DNA from: Planctomycetota bacterium
Lineage (GTDB): Bacteria > Planctomycetota > Phycisphaerae > Sedimentisphaerales > Anaerohalosphaeraceae
DNA: 61,846 nucleotides
Assembly: GCA_019456225.1 (NCBI GenBank)
Contig: VRUI01000022.1
Location: 1-61,846 of the forward strand
Direction of reading: 5' to 3'
Positions 22,693 to 31,734 of this stretch are shown here, one piece after another. Made by a program: the position numbers and the translations under genes. Under the pieces are notes generated by a model. That model saw nothing but the letters and a program-made list of their open reading frames with translations. It did no database searches and had not been told where the DNA came from. Each line of letters starts with the position of its first letter. Positions within the stretch are counted from its first letter, which is position 1.

Positions 22693-24070
22693 GATTTGCC
22701 TCCAATGTATTTATGAAATGTTTAATTGTTTGTGGCCTGCTTGCAAAATGTAGATGCGTATAACTAGCAAGTATATTTTGCCTTTGAAAACCTTCTATTG
22801 AGCTTTCACTTCCGGAGCGTCTTTTGATCGAATAAACCCTTTGGAAATCAGTATTACTGGTGACATCTCCTGTGATTTCTGAATAATGAAACTCATGCCC
22901 ACGAATATTTGTATCTTTTTGCCCCCAGAGTGAATCCTGTAAGATATCGACCTGGACATAACCAAGTGCCTTGAACCGGCTGAGCATCTTTGTGGTAATA
23001 TCCAGCACACCTGCCATTGGGTACTCTTTGCCGCAATTAGTAATCAGCTTATTGCCAAGATACATCAGCCCGCCACACTCAGCATATATGATTTTACCTG
23101 AATTGGCAAAGTCAACAATGCTGTTTCGCATGCCGTGATTGGCAGACAACGACTCTGCAAACTCCTCAGGGTATCCGCCGCCTATATATAAGCAATCAAG
23201 ATCATCAGGTAAAGGCGAGTCATTGATTGGAGAGAACTCAACAAGCTGGCAACCCTCTCTTTCCAAGGCTTCAAGATTGTCCGGGTAATAGAAATGAAAA
23301 GCTGAGTCTTTTGCGATCCCAAGACGAAACTTTGCAGGAGTGTTTGGCATTTGCTCATCATCAATATCTATTGGAGGAGTTTTTGACGCTAATTCCAACA
23401 AGGCATCAATGTTAATGTTCTGCTGACAAATATCTGCCAGCTTATCTATGACATCAGTCCTTAGAGTCTCACGGTCTGCGGTTACTAGTCCCAAATGTCG
23501 ACTTGGAAGCTCCGGGAAAGTCTGTCTTTCAATGACTCCTATCATCTTAGGTAGTTTGGCAGCAGCAAGAGATTCGGCAAGCCATTTCTTATGTCGATTT
23601 GACCCACATCGATTGGCAATTACCGCAGAAACAGTAATATCCTCTTCAAAAGACGTAAACCCTTTGACCATAGCTGCAAAGCTTCTGGAAAGTCCTTTGG
23701 CGTTTGCTATAAGAGCAATCGGTGCTTTTAATATTTTGGCAACCTCGGCAGTGCTGCCTTCAAGTGAGGTCGGACTTGCACCGTCGTATAGTCCCATCAC
23801 GCCTTCAATGATCGCAATGTCGGCATCTTTAGTTGCTCTCGCAAAAAGTTTCGGCAGATAATCCTTGCCCATCATCCAGCTGTCAAGATTGTAGCATATT
23901 CTATCCGATGCCATTGACAAGTAAGTCGGGTCCAGAAAATCAGGCCCAACCTTAAAAGTCTGCACTCTCAAGCCTCTGCGAACCAATGCTCGGGTCAAAC
24001 CAAGGCTGATAGATGTTTTGCCTGCACCGCTGTTTGTGGCGGCTATGACTATTCTAGGGCAGTTGCTCAT
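22685..24070 (-). CDS. cbiA: Cobyrinate a,c-diamide synthase
   Basis: A 461-residue two-domain amidase when started at ATG 24070, which overlaps the cobO stop as TGATG; longer starts run into cobO. The N-terminal P-loop domain has IAATNSGAGKTSISLGL (9-24) and KVGPDFLDPTYL. The C-terminal glutaminase domain has LYIGGGYPEEFAESL and Cys332 in YAECGGLMYLG. It uses glutamine and ATP to amidate side chains a and c. Confidence 0.93.
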   Translation of the reverse strand: MSNCPRIVIAATNSGAGKTSISLGLTRALVRRGLRVQTFKVGPDFLDPTYLSMASDRICYNLDSWMMGKDYLPKLFARATKDADIAIIEGVMGLYDGASPTSLEGSTAEVAKILKAPIALIANAKGLSRSFAAMVKGFTSFEEDITVSAVIANRCGSNRHKKWLAESLAAAKLPKMIGVIERQTFPELPSRHLGLVTADRETLRTDVIDKLADICQQNINIDALLELASKTPPIDIDDEQMPNTPAKFRLGIAKDSAFHFYYPDNLEALEREGCQLVEFSPINDSPLPDDLDCLYIGGGYPEEFAESLSANHGMRNSIVDFANSGKIIYAECGGLMYLGNKLITNCGKEYPMAGVLDITTKMLSRFKALGYVQVDILQDSLWGQKDTNIRGHEFHYSEITGDVTSNTDFQRVYSIKRRSGSESSIEGFQRQNILASYTHLHFASRPQTIKHFINTLEANRA

Positions 24071-24597
24071 CAAAATTCCACCCCTTTCTGAGCCGCTATG
24101 CCTCTGTGGTAAGCGTGTTTGACACATCCAATATTACTGACCGTATCTGCAAGATCAATCAATCCCTGTGAGGCATTTCGGCCGGTCAATACCAAAGATA
24201 TTTCAGGCGGGGCCTTAGAAATTACCTGTGCAACTTCTTTTTCGCTAAGCAATCCATTACTAACTGCGACACATATTTCATCAAGGATAATTAAATCGTA
24301 ATTGCCCGATTGAATTGATTCATCTGCTAAAGCTAAACCCTCTTCGGCGGCGAGTTTATGTTTGCAATATTCCATGCTATCTGCCTTCGGCAAGAAGCCC
24401 TGACCTGTTTGAATTATTTCCATATTTGCCATCGCATTGGCTGCAATGATTTCGCCCGTATCGGCTTCTTTAACGAATTGAATTACAAGCACTTGCAAAC
24501 CATGACCGCTAGCCCTGAAAGCCATTCCGAGTGCCGCCGTGGTTTTGCCTTTGCCATTACCTGTGAAAATCAATATCCTGGCTTGATCGGTCATCAT
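24070..24597 (-). CDS. cobO: Corrinoid adenosyltransferase, CobO/BtuR type
   Basis: A 175-residue protein started at ATG 24597, directly behind GGGGGG and overlapping the cbiB stop. It has the P-loop FTGNGKGKTTAALGMAFRA, VIQFVK, a DLIILDEICVAVSNGLL Walker-B-like block and LVLTGRNASQGLIDLAD. It adenosylates Co(I) corrinoids using ATP. Frames on both sides overlap by a few nucleotides, so translation is coupled. Confidence 0.93.
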   Translation of the reverse strand: MMTDQARILIFTGNGKGKTTAALGMAFRASGHGLQVLVIQFVKEADTGEIIAANAMANMEIIQTGQGFLPKADSMEYCKHKLAAEEGLALADESIQSGNYDLIILDEICVAVSNGLLSEKEVAQVISKAPPEISLVLTGRNASQGLIDLADTVSNIGCVKHAYHRGIAAQKGVEF

Positions 24598-25565
24598 CTG
24601 AAACCCCCCATATTCCATAAGCTTACAATTGCAAATCTAAGTCCAAGTCCAATCAGCAGGAACAGTGTTGATGTAAGATACATAAGCTGGTTTGCTTTTT
24701 TTATGTGGTCACTGTTTAATCGTTCAATAGCATGCCCTATCAGAGGTTTTTCAGATGCCTGACCAAAATAGTAATTCAAACCGCCCAACTGCACACCCAA
24801 AGCTCCTGCCATGGTCGCCTCTGTAAAGCCCGAATTGGGGCTGGTGTGATTTTGTCTATCGCTTAGCATGACCTTAAACGCATTGCTCGGTCTAAGACGT
24901 AAAAGAGCGGCTGCAAGGCACATTACAGGCGATGTCAGTCTTGCGGGAAGATAATTGGCTATATCATCGAGCCTCGCCGATGCCCAACCGAATTTCATAT
25001 AGCGGTCATTTTTATATCCGAATGTCGAATCGAGTGTGTTGATAGCCTTGTAGATCATCGCACCAATTGGACCTGCGACCAAAGCATAGAAGATAGGTGC
25101 TGTTACGCCATCGACGGTGCTCTCAGCAACAGATTCTACCGTAGCTCTTGTGATTTCCGCTTCGTTAAGGTCAGCTGTGTCTCTGCCGACGATTAATGCC
25201 ACCTTCTCTCTTCCGCCTGCGAGGTCATTGGCAAAAAGTTTTTTGTAGACTTTGTTGCTATGTGAAGTGAGGTCACGAGCTGCAACCGTTGTATAAACTA
25301 TAAATATTGCTGCTGTATAGTATGCAAGCCAATGGAGTTGGCTTACAACTGCCAACGACAGCCATGTCCCCAGTCCTGTCAAGCCGACAACAACCAGCAC
25401 GGTAATTACTCCAGCTAGATATTCATAGCCGAACACCTTTCTGGTCGGGGACTCCAGACGCATCGCCAGCGTACCTATGGCACGTACCGGATGGTAGAGC
25501 CATCGCGGGTCACCAACTAAGGCATCAAGGCAAAATGCTGAAATTATCACAAGCTCCAATTGCAT
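24594..25565 (-). CDS. cbiB: Adenosylcobinamide-phosphate synthase, CbiB
   Basis: A 323-residue integral membrane protein: ALVGDPRWLYHPVRAIG at the N-terminus, AVARDLTSHSNKVYKKL-like loop, LNEAEITRATVESVAESTVDGVTAPIFYAL (its signature segment, about residues 135-164) and NTLDSTFGYKND. It attaches aminopropanol phosphate to adenosylcobyric acid. The ATG at 25565 overlaps the stop of the cobD-cobQ fusion gene (TGATG). Confidence 0.92.
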   Translation of the reverse strand: MQLELVIISAFCLDALVGDPRWLYHPVRAIGTLAMRLESPTRKVFGYEYLAGVITVLVVVGLTGLGTWLSLAVVSQLHWLAYYTAAIFIVYTTVAARDLTSHSNKVYKKLFANDLAGGREKVALIVGRDTADLNEAEITRATVESVAESTVDGVTAPIFYALVAGPIGAMIYKAINTLDSTFGYKNDRYMKFGWASARLDDIANYLPARLTSPVMCLAAALLRLRPSNAFKVMLSDRQNHTSPNSGFTEATMAGALGVQLGGLNYYFGQASEKPLIGHAIERLNSDHIKKANQLMYLTSTLFLLIGLGLRFAIVSLWNMGGFR

Positions 25566-28135
25566 CACAGTCTCAATAATTCGTAAATTCGTTTCATATC
25601 CATAGTTTTTCTGAAGACATCTGCAAGGTGGTCAAAGGCTATTTCCAGATCATACACCGCACATATCTTATTCATTGGCTTTAGACCTTTGCTGGTTCGC
25701 AAACCATCAATGAACCATCTTCTGAATTCGTCGTCATCGAATATGCCATGCAGATATGTTCCCCATATCCTGCCTGCATTTGATTTAACACCGATGATCT
25801 CGTCATCACTTCGCTTGATGAGCACTTCTGAATTGCCAAGTTTCGTTTGTCCATGGTGTATTTCATAGCCCTTAACAGTGAGGTCTGAATTCAAATGTGT
25901 AGCCGATGCAAGCTGTAGAGTCTTTTCTATTGCCATGACAGTTGTAACATCCAAAAGGCCAATGCCGTCAATCTGACCATTGTCTGACTCGATACAATGC
26001 GGGTCTTTGATGTGTTTGCCAAGCATCTGGAATCCGGCACATATCCCAATGATCTCAGTTTTTCCATTAATCGTAGCATTTTTAATCGCATCAGCCATGC
26101 CGCTGTTTTTTAATCTTAGCAAGTCGGCGATCACATTCTTACTGCCGGGTACGATCAATGCATCTGGAGAACCAATATCCTGTGGCGAACGAGCAACCCG
26201 AAGATTAACATCAGGCTCATTAGTAAAAGGATCAAAGTCAGTGAAGTTAGAAATGTGCCCAAGGTCAATTACTACAATATCTACGGCATCAGAAGCCGAG
26301 GTGTTGTTTTTGAAGCCGCCTGCCTTGAACTGAACCGAATCTTCTTCGGGAATACTGACCTGGGTGATATACGGCACAACGCCCAATACAGGCTTTGATG
26401 TGTAATTGAAAGTATATTCCAACGCTGGTCCAAGCAAAGACTCATCGCCACGGAAGCGATTTACGATAAAACCAGCCATCAACTCACGCTCCCACGGCTG
26501 CATGGTTTCCATAGTGCCGATAAATGATGCAAATATTCCGCCCCGGTCGATGTCGCCTGCGAGCAACACCGGCGATTGTGCATACTGGGCCATTCTCATA
26601 TTGACAATATCGTCTGCTTTTAAATTGATCTCAGCTGGACTGCCTGCACCTTCAAGGACAATGACATCATTTTCATGGCTAAGTGAATCATAGGTTTCTT
26701 TAACAGTATCAAACAGTTTTGATTTGTAGCTTGTATATTCGGCGACTTTCATGTTACCTACAGGCTTACCCAATACGATCACCTGCGAACCAGTATCGCT
26801 GTTAGGCTTTAGTAAAACCGGGTTCATTCTCACATCCGGATCAAGTTTACAAGCCTGAGCCTGAACTACCTGTGCTCGTCCCATCTCTCCGCCATCACGA
26901 GTGACGAATGAATTCAGTGACATATTCTGCGACTTGAACGGAGCAACCTTTACGCCGTCCTGCAACAAGACTCTGCAAAGAGCAGTCGATAAAAAACTTT
27001 TACCTGCACTTGAACTGCAACCCTGAAACATGATTGCTGGTTTCTTCTTCGAGACGCTATATTTAACCGACTGGCCAAACTCTCTGCCTATCGCCTCAAC
27101 AAGTCTTTGATTATCATCCTGAGTTTTAACAGCTACACGGAAATAGCTCTTGTCGAGCCTCTCAAAATTATCACATACACGTATCGAAATACAATCCTTT
27201 TCGAGAAGCCGATTTGCCAATGCCGGGGCGTTTATATTGGCATTTGAAATCTTAATCAGCAAAAAGTTTGCCTGTCCAGGATAAACGTATAGCCCATTGA
27301 TTTTGGAAATCTCTCGATAAAGCCATTGCCGATTTTCACTGACGAGTTCGACGGACTCTGCTGCATACTGCATGTCTTCAATAGCTCTTACCCCGACTTC
27401 TTGTGCAAATGAATTGACAGGCCACGGAGCAATGAATTTTCGTATTTTTTCAACTATTTTCTTATCGGCAACAGCAAAGCCAAGCCTCAGCCCAGGGATT
27501 GCATAAAATTTGGTCATAGATCGAAGCACAATTACATTAGACGGTCGATTAAAGAGAAGAGACTGCTCATCAACCATGAAATCTATAAATGCTTCATCGA
27601 CAACGAAAGTCGTATCCTTATGTTTTTTAGTAAATTCTCTTAACTTGCTTGTGTCTATAGGTAAACCTGTGGGATTATTCGGATTGGCAATAAAAACAAG
27701 CTCTCGCCCCTTGAGGCGGTTTCCAAGGATATCCATATCAAGCGTGATCTTTTCAGTTGCAGTCATATCCAACTTTTCGACACTCATACCCGCAAGTTCA
27801 CAAGCTACCGCATAATCATTATAAGCTGGTACTGGAATGATCGCTCTCGTTAGGCCAAGTGCCTGCGGTATTGCGGAGATGATTTCAGCCGAACCGTTGG
27901 CAACAAGAATCTCCTCATGGGCGACATTTAAATGATCGGCAATAGTCTTAACAAGTTTCTTGCATTTAGGGTCCGGGTAGTTGACCACCGAATCAACCGC
28001 TCTGCTAATAACAGGGCGTAACCACGCAGGCGGGCCAAGCGGGTTGATATTTGCACTGAAATCACAAATATCAGATTCGCTCAGACCAGCCTTTGAGGCA
28101 AGTTCTCTTAAATTTCCGCCGTGTTTATAATTCAT
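25565..28135 (-). CDS. cobD-cobQ: Threonine-phosphate decarboxylase/cobyric acid synthase fusion
   Basis: An 856-residue fusion. Residues 1-360 are a PLP aminotransferase-fold CobD (threonine-phosphate decarboxylase): HGGN start, IANPNNPTG, VVDEAFIDF, and the PLP lysine K209 in RSMTKFYAIPGLRLGF. Residues 365-856 are CobQ/CbiP: P-loop QGCSSSAGKSFLS, KSQNMSLNS, GGEMGRAQ, glutaminase Cys699 in IGICAGFQMLG and His796 in TYLHGIF. One chain thus makes aminopropanol phosphate and the cobyric acid that the next enzyme, CbiB, joins to it. The junction is short, with no stop or frameshift. Confidence 0.93.
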   Translation of the reverse strand: MNYKHGGNLRELASKAGLSESDICDFSANINPLGPPAWLRPVISRAVDSVVNYPDPKCKKLVKTIADHLNVAHEEILVANGSAEIISAIPQALGLTRAIIPVPAYNDYAVACELAGMSVEKLDMTATEKITLDMDILGNRLKGRELVFIANPNNPTGLPIDTSKLREFTKKHKDTTFVVDEAFIDFMVDEQSLLFNRPSNVIVLRSMTKFYAIPGLRLGFAVADKKIVEKIRKFIAPWPVNSFAQEVGVRAIEDMQYAAESVELVSENRQWLYREISKINGLYVYPGQANFLLIKISNANINAPALANRLLEKDCISIRVCDNFERLDKSYFRVAVKTQDDNQRLVEAIGREFGQSVKYSVSKKKPAIMFQGCSSSAGKSFLSTALCRVLLQDGVKVAPFKSQNMSLNSFVTRDGGEMGRAQVVQAQACKLDPDVRMNPVLLKPNSDTGSQVIVLGKPVGNMKVAEYTSYKSKLFDTVKETYDSLSHENDVIVLEGAGSPAEINLKADDIVNMRMAQYAQSPVLLAGDIDRGGIFASFIGTMETMQPWERELMAGFIVNRFRGDESLLGPALEYTFNYTSKPVLGVVPYITQVSIPEEDSVQFKAGGFKNNTSASDAVDIVVIDLGHISNFTDFDPFTNEPDVNLRVARSPQDIGSPDALIVPGSKNVIADLLRLKNSGMADAIKNATINGKTEIIGICAGFQMLGKHIKDPHCIESDNGQIDGIGLLDVTTVMAIEKTLQLASATHLNSDLTVKGYEIHHGQTKLGNSEVLIKRSDDEIIGVKSNAGRIWGTYLHGIFDDDEFRRWFIDGLRTSKGLKPMNKICAVYDLEIAFDHLADVFRKTMDMKRIYELLRL

Positions 28136-28145
28136 TATTATGCCG

Positions 28146-28889
28146 TTAAAATGCGGACCATCCGCACATTACCAATATCGTTACAACCTCTGTAATCTCG
28201 CACGTTGCACCAATCGTATCGCCGGTAACTCCGCCGATCTTCCATTTACAGTAAAAGCCAAACGCAACCGTCGCCAGTATTGCTGCAAAACCCGCTGCAA
28301 GACCCGCTATGCCAGCGACAAACCATCCAGCTACAATTATTATCGCTATCGCCCATATGGCATTAAACACGCTTCTCGTTTCATAAAATAGTTTGCCAAG
28401 CCCATCTTCTTTCCTTGCGTAAGGAAAAAGCGATATCGGCAGTACCATCATGCATCTGCCGAATAAAACCATCAGTAAAACACCTCGCCACAGCAGCCCA
28501 TCATCAAGAGCGTTCAAGCATGCAAATTTAAGCAGCAAAACAGATGCTATAGCGATTACTCCCATTGCCCCAATAAAGCTGTCTTTCATTATCTCAAGAG
28601 TACGTTTGCGGTCGCTCACGCTCCAAAATCCATCAGCAGTATCAGCCAGACCATCCAGATGCAGCCCTCTGGTCAATGCAGCTATTAAGACGACCGTAAT
28701 AGCAGCAACAACGACTTGCGGCAGCAAAAAACTGAACAGATAAACGCATCCTGCCGCGATAGCTGCCATGATCAATCCTGTAACAGGAAAGAACTTGACA
28801 CTCTTAGACAGACTGTTGGTGTCACCCGCCCAGCTTTGCGGAACCGGCAATATGCTCAAAAATCGTAATGAGGCGAACAAGGATTTCAT
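28146..28889 (-). CDS. cobS: Cobalamin-5'-phosphate synthase
   Basis: A 247-residue polytopic membrane protein: FLSILPVP start, the CDP-alcohol-transferase-like signature RGLHLDGLADTADGFWS (74-90), RTLEIMKDSFIGAMGV and GVTGDTIGATCEITE. It joins AdoGDP-cobinamide with alpha-ribazole phosphate. ATG 28889 overlaps the cobT stop by one base (TAATG). Confidence 0.93.
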   Translation of the reverse strand: MKSLFASLRFLSILPVPQSWAGDTNSLSKSVKFFPVTGLIMAAIAAGCVYLFSFLLPQVVVAAITVVLIAALTRGLHLDGLADTADGFWSVSDRKRTLEIMKDSFIGAMGVIAIASVLLLKFACLNALDDGLLWRGVLLMVLFGRCMMVLPISLFPYARKEDGLGKLFYETRSVFNAIWAIAIIIVAGWFVAGIAGLAAGFAAILATVAFGFYCKWKIGGVTGDTIGATCEITEVVTILVMCGWSAF

Positions 28890-29950
28890 TAGTTGCCCTC
28901 AGAGACATGTGCCTCTTCGAAAGTAGCAACCTCGGTAAGCACACTGACCGAAGCGTCTACAATGTTCATAGCAAGTGCAGCTCCGGTCCCTTCGCCAAGT
29001 CGCAAATTCAAATCCAGCAAAGCCTGCTTGCCGAGTTTACCAAGCATGACTTTATGCCCGGGTTCAACGCTGTTATGAGCTGCAATAATATAATCCGTAC
29101 AATCAGGAGCAATCGCTTGGGCTATAAGAGCTCCAGCCGTTGAAATAAATCCATCCACCACCACGGGCTTCCTCAAAGAAGCAGCTCCAAGTATCAAACC
29201 GGCAATGCCGCCTATCTCAAAACCACCGACTTTTGAAAGCACATCAATGCCATCTGAAGCATCAGGGGCATTCAGTTCCAAAGCAGCTTCAATAACTTTT
29301 ACTTTGTTTTTTAGTTGATCATCTTCAATGCCTGTTCCTCTGCCGGTAAGTTCGGCAACAGTTGCATCTGTAAGCATACTTACTATCGCAGTGCTTGGCG
29401 TGGTATTGCCGATTCCCATGTCACCTGTGCCGAAAATATCAGTCGTTTTGCCAAGTTCAAGAGCAATTTCGATTCCCGCTTCAATGGCAGCTATTGCCTG
29501 CTCTCTACTCATCGCAGGACCTTTAGCCATATTCTCAGTACCGTCGGCTATTCGCTTATCTACTATTTTTCCGCTTTTTGCAAGGTCAGAAAGATCACCT
29601 GCAACACCCATGTCCACAACGACAACATTGGTATTATTGAGCTTTGCAAGAGCGTTTATACCTGCTCCGCCATTTACAAAGTTATGAACCATCTGAACTG
29701 TAGCTTCTGAAGGGAAGCTACTGACTCCCTCAGCTGTAACACCATGGTCTCCTGCCATAGTAACAATTGTTTTATTGCCAAAATCAGGCTTGATAGATTG
29801 TGTTATGCCCGCAAGGTCCTGAGCCATATCCATTAACCTTCCAAGTGCCCAGTGCGGCATTGTAAGCTGCTCAAGACGTTCTGTGGCTTTGTTACGCCAC
29901 GCCTGATCCTGTGGTTCAATTGCTTTAACTGTCTTTTCAATCAACTGCAT
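28889..29950 (-). CDS. cobT: Nicotinate-nucleotide:dimethylbenzimidazole phosphoribosyltransferase
   Basis: A 353-residue CobT: VTMAGDHGVTAEGVSSFPSE, FGTGDMGIGNTTPSTAI, VVDGFISTAGAL, NSVEPGHKVML and the catalytic glutamate E320 in RLGEGTGAALA. It activates the lower-ligand base to alpha-ribazole phosphate. No genes for synthesis of dimethylbenzimidazole (bluB or bza) lie nearby, so the lower base may be scavenged or made elsewhere. Confidence 0.95.
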   Translation of the reverse strand: MQLIEKTVKAIEPQDQAWRNKATERLEQLTMPHWALGRLMDMAQDLAGITQSIKPDFGNKTIVTMAGDHGVTAEGVSSFPSEATVQMVHNFVNGGAGINALAKLNNTNVVVVDMGVAGDLSDLAKSGKIVDKRIADGTENMAKGPAMSREQAIAAIEAGIEIALELGKTTDIFGTGDMGIGNTTPSTAIVSMLTDATVAELTGRGTGIEDDQLKNKVKVIEAALELNAPDASDGIDVLSKVGGFEIGGIAGLILGAASLRKPVVVDGFISTAGALIAQAIAPDCTDYIIAAHNSVEPGHKVMLGKLGKQALLDLNLRLGEGTGAALAMNIVDASVSVLTEVATFEEAHVSEGN

Positions 29951-29965
29951 TGTTTACTCCCGATA

Positions 29966-30496
29966 TTATTTTAATTTTATTCCTATACCGCATGAAACAA
30001 AGATCACCTTATCCGCACCTTTTGCTATTACCTGGTTGCATCGGCCTGCAAGGTCTGCATAATTCCTGGACATGGCGTTTACCGGCATGATACCCATGCC
30101 CACCTCATTCGATACGAATATCACATCGCCACCGTATTGTCTCGCCGAATCAATAATTTTTTCAGCTTCAATTGCCATTTGGTTTTCGCAGCCAAGCGGA
30201 TCGTTTTCTGCACACATTAGATTGCAAATCCAAAGCGTAAGACAATCGACAAGCACAACTGGAAAATTTTTCCGATCCACTGCACTGATCGCACCGGCAA
30301 GATTAAGAGGTTCCTCAATAAGCCTCCAGCTGGAAGGTCTTTCTTGCTGATGTTTTTTAACACGTAAATGCATCTCATCGTCCTGAGGAACGCATGTCGC
30401 AATAAAGCACACGCTTTCTGATACCTCCCGGGCCATTTCTAATGCAAGATTGCTTTTGCCGCTCCTGCAACCGCCTGTATACAAAGTAACTGCCAT
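29966..30496 (-). CDS. cobU: Adenosylcobinamide kinase/guanylyltransferase
   Basis: A 176-residue CobU: P-loop YTGGCRSGKSNLALEMA near the N-terminus, HQQERPSSWRLIEEP (guanylylated-His region), VDCLTLWICNL and VSNEVGMGIMPVN. It phosphorylates and GMP-activates adenosylcobinamide. It overlaps cobC by TGATG and lies 15 nt before cobT. Confidence 0.94.
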   Translation of the reverse strand: MAVTLYTGGCRSGKSNLALEMAREVSESVCFIATCVPQDDEMHLRVKKHQQERPSSWRLIEEPLNLAGAISAVDRKNFPVVLVDCLTLWICNLMCAENDPLGCENQMAIEAEKIIDSARQYGGDVIFVSNEVGMGIMPVNAMSRNYADLAGRCNQVIAKGADKVIFVSCGIGIKLK

Positions 30497-31110
30497 CAGC
30501 TAACACCTCCATTTCGCAGGTGACAGGTATTATTGAGAACTTTGACAACCGTCGATTCACCATAATGATTCAGGATCGTTAGACTTCCATGGCCAAGTTC
30601 AAAACTATGCATACTTTCCACTGGCCAACCGCAAAGATGACATATGATCACCCTGAGCGAACCGCCATGAGCAACTATCAAACAGTTTTCTCGCTGCTGG
30701 ATTATCTCCTCCAAAGCTCCAAGAACTCTTTTACGAAAACCACAAACAGATTCGCCTTCTGGAAATGTAAAGCTTTCTGGGTTTGCAAACCATTCTTTTA
30801 ATTGATCAGGATAGGTTGCCTGAATGTCTTCAAACGTCAATCCCTCCCATAAACCAAAATCAATTTCACTTAAGCCCGCTAAAGGTTCTGTGGGGATATC
30901 ATGTGAGAGGGAAATTGCATTGGAAGTTTCAAGGCATCGCTTAAGGGGGCTTGTAAATGCCGATGAGACGTTAGACTTGATGAAAAGCTGCCCAACGAGC
31001 TGAGCTTGCTTCAAACCCTTTTCCGCGAGTCCAACGTTATTTATTCCGCAGTAACGCCGCTGCTCGTTTAGAGCCGTAACTCCATGTCTAACCAAATAAA
31101 GCTGTTTCAT
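30496..31110 (-). CDS. cobC: Alpha-ribazole phosphatase-like histidine phosphatase
   Basis: A 204-residue phosphoglycerate-mutase-fold phosphatase started at ATG 31110: LYLVRHGVTALNEQRRYCG with the phosphorylated His, FTSPLKRCLETS, EIDFGLWEGLTF and LIVAHGGSLRVII with the second His. CobC removes the phosphate from alpha-ribazole-5'-phosphate or cobalamin phosphate. It is the first gene of the cobalamin operon; the T-run of the riboswitch terminator is only about 17 nt upstream and no good Shine-Dalgarno is visible. Confidence 0.88.
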   Translation of the reverse strand: MKQLYLVRHGVTALNEQRRYCGINNVGLAEKGLKQAQLVGQLFIKSNVSSAFTSPLKRCLETSNAISLSHDIPTEPLAGLSEIDFGLWEGLTFEDIQATYPDQLKEWFANPESFTFPEGESVCGFRKRVLGALEEIIQQRENCLIVAHGGSLRVIICHLCGWPVESMHSFELGHGSLTILNHYGESTVVKVLNNTCHLRNGGVS

Positions 31111-31126
31111 ATCAGTCAAAAGCCGT

Positions 31127-31161
31127 AAAAAAAGCCAGTAATCCGTTTGAAGGATCCTGGC
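31127..31161 (-). terminator. Terminator of the cobalamin-operon riboswitch
   Basis: On the minus strand GCCAGGATCC and GGAT-TA-CTGGC form an imperfect hairpin (31161 down to 31134), followed by seven T at 31133-31127. It lies between the riboswitch and cobC, where a B12-responsive expression platform belongs. Confidence 0.75.
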
Positions 31162-31184
31162 TAAGACTTAGACCGTTGTCAGGA

Positions 31185-31365
31185 CCTTCCCTAGAAGGCA
31201 TGCTCCAATATTGAGCATACTTAAGGTATCCTGACTTCCGGATCATCCTACTAATCGCGCCTTCCCGGCATTACTGCCAGTGGCATATTTGCGACTTTCG
31301 TACTCGGTCACAGTGGCTGGGCCGTGCTGGATTTTCACCAGCTTCCCTGTCCCGCATTTGGGACG
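31185..31365 (-). promoter_or_regulatory. Cobalamin riboswitch of the cob/cbi operon
   Basis: Read on the minus strand: a GTCCC...GGGAC stem, then GGGAAGCTGGTGAAAATCC, AGCACGGCCCAGCCACTGTGA, GCCACTGGC and CCGGGAAGGCGC, ending with GTCAGGATACC. These are the conserved parts of the B12-element aptamer in the right order. It lies directly after a sigma70-like promoter and before a terminator and cobC, so adenosylcobalamin should switch off the whole operon. Confidence 0.93.
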
Positions 31366-31370
31366 ATCTA

Positions 31371-31399
31371 AAAATACAACTTTTATATTGCTAAGTCAA
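31371..31399 (-). promoter_or_regulatory. Sigma70-like promoter of the cobalamin operon
   Basis: TTGACT (31399-31394) and TATTTT (31376-31371) are separated by exactly 17 nt. Transcription would begin near 31365, at the 5' edge of the riboswitch. Confidence 0.75.
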
Positions 31400-31449
31400 C
31401 ACTTTTTATTAATTTTTTATTTTCCTCTTGCATTTATGTTTTTCGGTGT

Positions 31450-31620
31450 TATTAATTTAAGTAATTCCAGTATCCCGGAACACGGTTAAATTCCGTGGCA
31501 GACCCGCTGCTGTAATCGGCGAGATGCGTTTTGTAGCAAAAGCTGACCACTTTTGAGGTTTACCTCAAAGGGAAGGTTAAAACGCATTGTTGACCCGTAA
31601 GTCAGAAGACCTGCTGGAAT
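31450..31620 (+). promoter_or_regulatory. Cobalamin riboswitch of the cbpAB peptide operon
   Basis: On the plus strand: CCCGGAACACGGTTAAATTCC, GTGGCAGACCCGCTGCTGTAA, a variable stem, AAAGGGAAGG and a 3' GTAAGTCAGAAGACCTGCT. This is the B12-element order. It is divergent from the riboswitch at 31185-31365, with about 85 bp between aptamers. It is followed by a long terminator and the precursor peptide gene. Confidence 0.92.
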
Positions 31621-31646
31621 AATATATTTTGAAATCTAACGGTAAA

Positions 31647-31689
31647 GGGTTTCGACAGAGTAATTGCGCTCTGTCGAAGCCCTTTTTTT
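31647..31689 (+). terminator. Terminator of the cbpAB riboswitch
   Basis: GGGTTTCGACAGAG (31647-31660) pairs with CTCTGTCGAAGCCC (31669-31682), one G-U, followed by seven T. It is 46 nt upstream of the peptide start, the expected off-state terminator. Confidence 0.92.
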
Positions 31690-31734
31690 GGGGTTTAATT
31701 TTAATATGGAAATTTATTTTTGAAAGGTATTACT

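Noticed and set aside
14462-31110. Aerobic cobalamin pathway
   Set aside because: CbiK, CbiD and CbiG and the lack of CobN, CobG and CobF show the anaerobic route.
31280-31489. Frame of 69 codons between the two riboswitches
   Set aside because: It runs antisense through one aptamer and into the other; the conserved RNA motifs explain the sequence.
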